This document shows, one piece after another, positions 7,018 to 7,335 of a stretch of DNA of 7,335 nt. Source of the stretch: Bacillota bacterium. GTDB lineage: Bacteria > Bacillota > Clostridia > Peptostreptococcales > Anaerovoracaceae. Within the stretch, counting starts at the first letter, position 1; the number at the start of each line of letters is the position of its first letter. Below the pieces are notes generated by a model, which saw nothing but the letters and a program-made list of their open reading frames with translations, had not been told where the DNA came from and searched no databases. The stretch lies in assembly GCA_022706625.1 (NCBI GenBank), contig JAKJCD010000089.1, positions 1 to 7,335 of the forward strand. The letters run 5' to 3'. Both the position numbers and the translations under genes were made by a program.

Positions 7018-7335
7018 ATCGGTTACGGCAACATTAAAAGTCGCCGTATGGCCCTCATATGTCACCTTTACGCTTTTAGTGCCGGCCGTGGTGGCATCTA
7101 TCGTTGAAACTGTATATCCGCTTCCTATTATTTCGGAATTACCGGGATCGGCATTGTAAATAGCTCTTACTACCATGCCTGCAGGATCGATAACAGTGGA
7201 GGCGCCGCCCACGTCAAGATCATAGATGGTTTTATCAGGCTTTGTGACGGAAATACCGGTCAGCAGTTTTGCACCGGGCCAGTTAGTATAAACACCCACA
7301 CTTGCATCAAAATGATAAAGGTTGCTGCTCCTTGA
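7018..7335 (-). CDS. Surface protein, N-terminal piece with Ig-like domain; 5' end outside window
   Basis: This frame is open to the right edge, with 106 codons visible before the frameshift. It is the upstream part of the same protein as the SLH-anchored piece. A bacterial Ig-like domain (group 3, Big_3 style) covers about 7254-7018. It begins GISVTKPDKTIYDL, includes GSGYTVSTIDATTAGTKSVKVTYEGHTATFNVAV, written here as its start GSGYTVSTID and end ATFNVAV, and matches the family rhythm of a Tyr-Thr-Val strand, TTAGTK turn and paired Val strands. Such domains are extracellular spacers or adhesion modules. About 27 further residues upstream, including YTNWPGAK, belong to an unidentified domain. 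GTG 7299 is an internal codon, not a start: there is no ribosome site and coding continues past it. The signal peptide and promoter must lie outside the window. After 7018 the unshifted frame reads about 76 unrelated residues to TGA at 6787. Confidence 0.8.

Overview
The window looks like chromosome from an anaerobic, low-to-mid GC Firmicute of the Clostridia type. The evidence is strong AGGAGG-like ribosome binding sites, TTG starts, a sigma-A type promoter with near-consensus boxes, an S-layer-homology (SLH) anchored surface protein, and a dedicated ECF vitamin/metal transporter with a fused double ATPase. No genus can be named from the sequence. No RNA gene, CRISPR array, transposase or phage gene was seen.

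Left part (1-2230) is housekeeping metabolism in divergent layout. Homoserine dehydrogenase reads leftward from 922 and runs off the left edge; about 307 residues are visible. Alanine racemase reads rightward from 1094 to 2230. The 171-bp gap between them holds two back-to-back sigma-A-like promoters with 17-bp spacers. The alr promoter places the alr start at 1094 rather than at an upstream TTG.

The rest (2222-7335) is one leftward gene cluster. Its order in the direction of transcription is: a large secreted protein (5' end outside the window), EcfT, a fused EcfA-EcfA' ATPase, and an ECF substrate-binding S component. The three transporter genes overlap each other (28 bp and 4 bp), so they form a translationally coupled unit for a self-contained (group I) ECF transporter. 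The secreted protein carries a bacterial Ig-like domain, a DUF4430/transcobalamin-C-terminal-like domain, a further beta-rich domain and three C-terminal SLH repeats. A GC-rich hairpin separates it from ecfT.

Inferred joint role: the SLH repeats fix the first protein to the cell envelope. There its DUF4430 domain may capture a ligand, possibly a corrinoid, and pass it to the ECF transporter made from the same operon. ECF transporters normally work without an extracellular binding protein, so this pairing is the most interesting part of the window. As given, the surface-protein gene is broken by a one-base frameshift at adjacent homopolymer runs (7003-7017), exactly in the linker between the Ig-like and DUF4430 domains. 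Removing one base there restores a convincing continuous protein. The transporter operon's 3' end overlaps the 3' end of alr by 9 bp with no visible terminator between them.
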